A stretch of 64,000 bases of DNA from Candidatus Celerinatantimonas neptuna (GTDB lineage Bacteria > Pseudomonadota > Gammaproteobacteria > Enterobacterales > Celerinatantimonadaceae), in contig OU461276.1 of assembly GCA_911810475.1 (NCBI GenBank), positions 2,481,501 to 2,545,500 of the forward strand. Direction: 5' to 3'. Both the position numbers and the translations under genes were made by a program. This document shows, in pieces, positions 62,755-64,000 of this stretch (position 1 is the stretch's first letter; every line of letters begins with the position of its first letter). The notes below the pieces were generated by a model that did not search any database, was not told the DNA's origin, and was given only the letters and a program-made list of their open reading frames with translations.

Positions 62755-63287
62755 GACATGACTCCATGAGACAAGAACAATGAAATCAGCCGTTTTCCCT
62801 ATAATTCAACCTGTGGCTGAATAAGTGTTGAACGATGTGTTCCCGATATATGATCATTCAAGGAATTATGTTCCGGCTGTCGAAATATTCACCTCAACAA
62901 AAGTAAAAAGACATGCGTTTTTATCGGATATAAACTTTTTCTGAGGTTATATTGCTGGTCGGCGTAGCACGACGGGAAGAAACGTCACCAGTATGTCACT
63001 TCTTCAGCTCGGGATAAGAATCACCCATTTAATGAGTCTGATCATCAAGGAAATGGCGGGTGAAAATTTTCTGATGAAGGGTGGATTCCGAATTTCGGTT
63101 AGCCAGAATCGTAACCACTATTATCGCATGGCTGAATATAAAAATCAGTCTCGATGATCATCTGAAAAGATTTCCTTATCCTGAGCTGAAGCAATTTCCC
63201 AGTTATATTTATGGCTGGATATTGAGTGAGAACCCGTTCATGAGTAACCCGGATGATCGAGCTATAAAAATAACCTATCTGTTAATA
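62755..63287. other. Intergenic region upstream of the GT4 operon
   Basis: 533 bp with no convincing gene. A + strand frame of 83 codons (63081-63332) and a shorter frame from 62993 look accidental. The promoter of the GT4 operon is expected at its left side. Confidence 0.45.
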
Positions 63288-63995
63288 CTAGTTCAGGATA
63301 AGTTGCCCTGCCTGAATTTCTGCAATCGTTAGTCCACTAATAAAGCCAGTGTCTATCCAGTATTGGTTTGCGAGTCGTATTGGGGTTTTAGTTGGTGTGT
63401 GACCGTGAATGATAAGATCGATATCTATAACAGCCGGGGCCCGTTTGTTTTGTAGACAGCTGCGCCCCCAAAGTAGTTTTTCGATATGCTCAAAGGAGTT
63501 GATTTGGGCTTGCTCTGCGATTGGCTGCCATAGCGAGTGATCAAATTCGCCATGGCACAGGCCAATTGTATGTGCCTGATGATGTACAGTCATGAGAATT
63601 GGTAATGTTGATGCGGTTTTCTGGAGTATTGTATTCAGTTTTTCCGAATTGACTGAATGATGCCAGCTGCCACCATTGAACACCCAGTTTTTGAGCCAAA
63701 AAGATGAATGTTCTAGGCGTGCCCGAATGGCCATATCTTCATGGTTTCCTAAAACGGAGTAGATGTTAGGGCTGTTGAGGCACCATTCTAAGCATTCTAG
63801 TGATTGAGGGCCCCGGTCGATTAGATCGCCGCAACATAATAAAATATCATGTTGATTAAATTGAATTTGAGCGAGTTTTTTTTGTAATGGTTGAAAATTT
63901 GCATGGATGTCACCCACGACAAATAATCGTGTTGATTGGCTGACTGAAAGGACCTGATGCCAGCGACGAATAGATAACTTTTCTTTTCTGATCAT
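63288..63995 (-). CDS. Serine/threonine phosphatase-type metallophosphoesterase (PrpA/PrpB-like)
   Basis: 235 residues. The PPP metal-site motifs are complete: GDIHANF, GDLIDRGPQS, LGNHEDMA and later IIHGHTPT, with a histidine in LCHGEFDHS. This is the bacterial PrpA/PrpB or ApaH-like group, acting on phosphoproteins or small phosphates. Its start lies close to the window edge (ATG 63995), so upstream context is not visible. Confidence 0.88.
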   Translation of the reverse strand: MIRKEKLSIRRWHQVLSVSQSTRLFVVGDIHANFQPLQKKLAQIQFNQHDILLCCGDLIDRGPQSLECLEWCLNSPNIYSVLGNHEDMAIRARLEHSSFWLKNWVFNGGSWHHSVNSEKLNTILQKTASTLPILMTVHHQAHTIGLCHGEFDHSLWQPIAEQAQINSFEHIEKLLWGRSCLQNKRAPAVIDIDLIIHGHTPTKTPIRLANQYWIDTGFISGLTIAEIQAGQLILN

Positions 63996-64000
63996 TAGGT

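Noticed and set aside
63081-63332. 83-codon + strand frame overlapping the metallophosphatase 3' end
   Set aside because: No ribosome binding site, no recognisable family, and its end overlaps the phosphatase coding region antisense.
1-64000. tRNA or rRNA genes as island attachment sites
   Set aside because: I recognised no tRNA-like cloverleaf or rRNA sequence at the island edges or elsewhere in the window.

Overview
The window comes from a gammaproteobacterium, probably somewhere near the Vibrionales, Aeromonadales or Alteromonadales. The reasons are a CqsS-type quorum-sensing kinase, the ABC-F protein YbiT, TtdAB tartrate dehydratase, QueH and a class I two-partner CDI system. The sequence alone does not let me name a genus.

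Layout. (1) 1-12.5 kb is a contact-dependent inhibition locus on the + strand: the end of cdiB, a giant cdiA and its immunity gene. (2) 12.5-26.5 kb is an accessory island. It holds three orphan CdiA toxin/immunity pairs (two in tandem), two further kinds of cdiA-derived fragment, a HigBA-like and a HipBA toxin-antitoxin module, an IS1595-family element with perfect 25-bp ends and an 8-bp target duplication, two truncated Y1 (HUH) transposase genes, an MFS transporter, a thioesterase stub, a haloacid dehalogenase and an IS3 remnant. A family of palindromic repeats (core CCACCCACCCAATGA-CCC, ends AATAATTTAGGCCACCC) punctuates this island at about 15 places, apparently always in the same orientation. 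It sits at nearly every junction between modules, 41-74 bp after three of the CDI immunity genes, and I see no copy outside 12.5-26.4 kb.

(3) 26.7-37.1 kb mixes housekeeping genes (queH, ybiT) with decay: an ATP-grasp pseudogene, and a sensor-PAS-GGDEF gene that appears to be split by a 2.6-kb insertion of other gene fragments. It ends with a CqsS-like hybrid kinase without an adjacent cqsA. (4) 37.4-46.4 kb carries a dicarboxylate/amino-acid symporter, a DUF748 (AsmA-like) envelope protein, two overlapping GntR regulators, ttdAB, and a LuxR-type regulator divergent from ttdAB.

(5) 46.6-54.0 kb is a tightly packed seven-gene operon: TIM-barrel isomerase, 2-oxoglutarate dioxygenase, amino-acid-type binding protein, fused permease-ATPase, class II aldolase, M20 amidohydrolase and an amidinotransferase/DDAH-fold enzyme. 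It ends at a strong bidirectional terminator shared with a convergent APC permease. It reads as an uptake and breakdown pathway for a small nitrogenous, probably guanidino- or ureido-containing compound. (6) 55.7-64 kb holds a 1.1-kb gene-free stretch, padC with a divergent LysR regulator, an Ada protein lacking one zinc cysteine, a glycosyltransferase/debranching-enzyme pair and a metallophosphatase.

The most interesting feature is the palindrome-punctuated array of CDI toxin cassettes. Shared pretoxin blocks lie immediately upstream of different toxin domains, which would let the main cdiA exchange its tip by homologous recombination. The repeat may be what duplicates or moves the cassettes.
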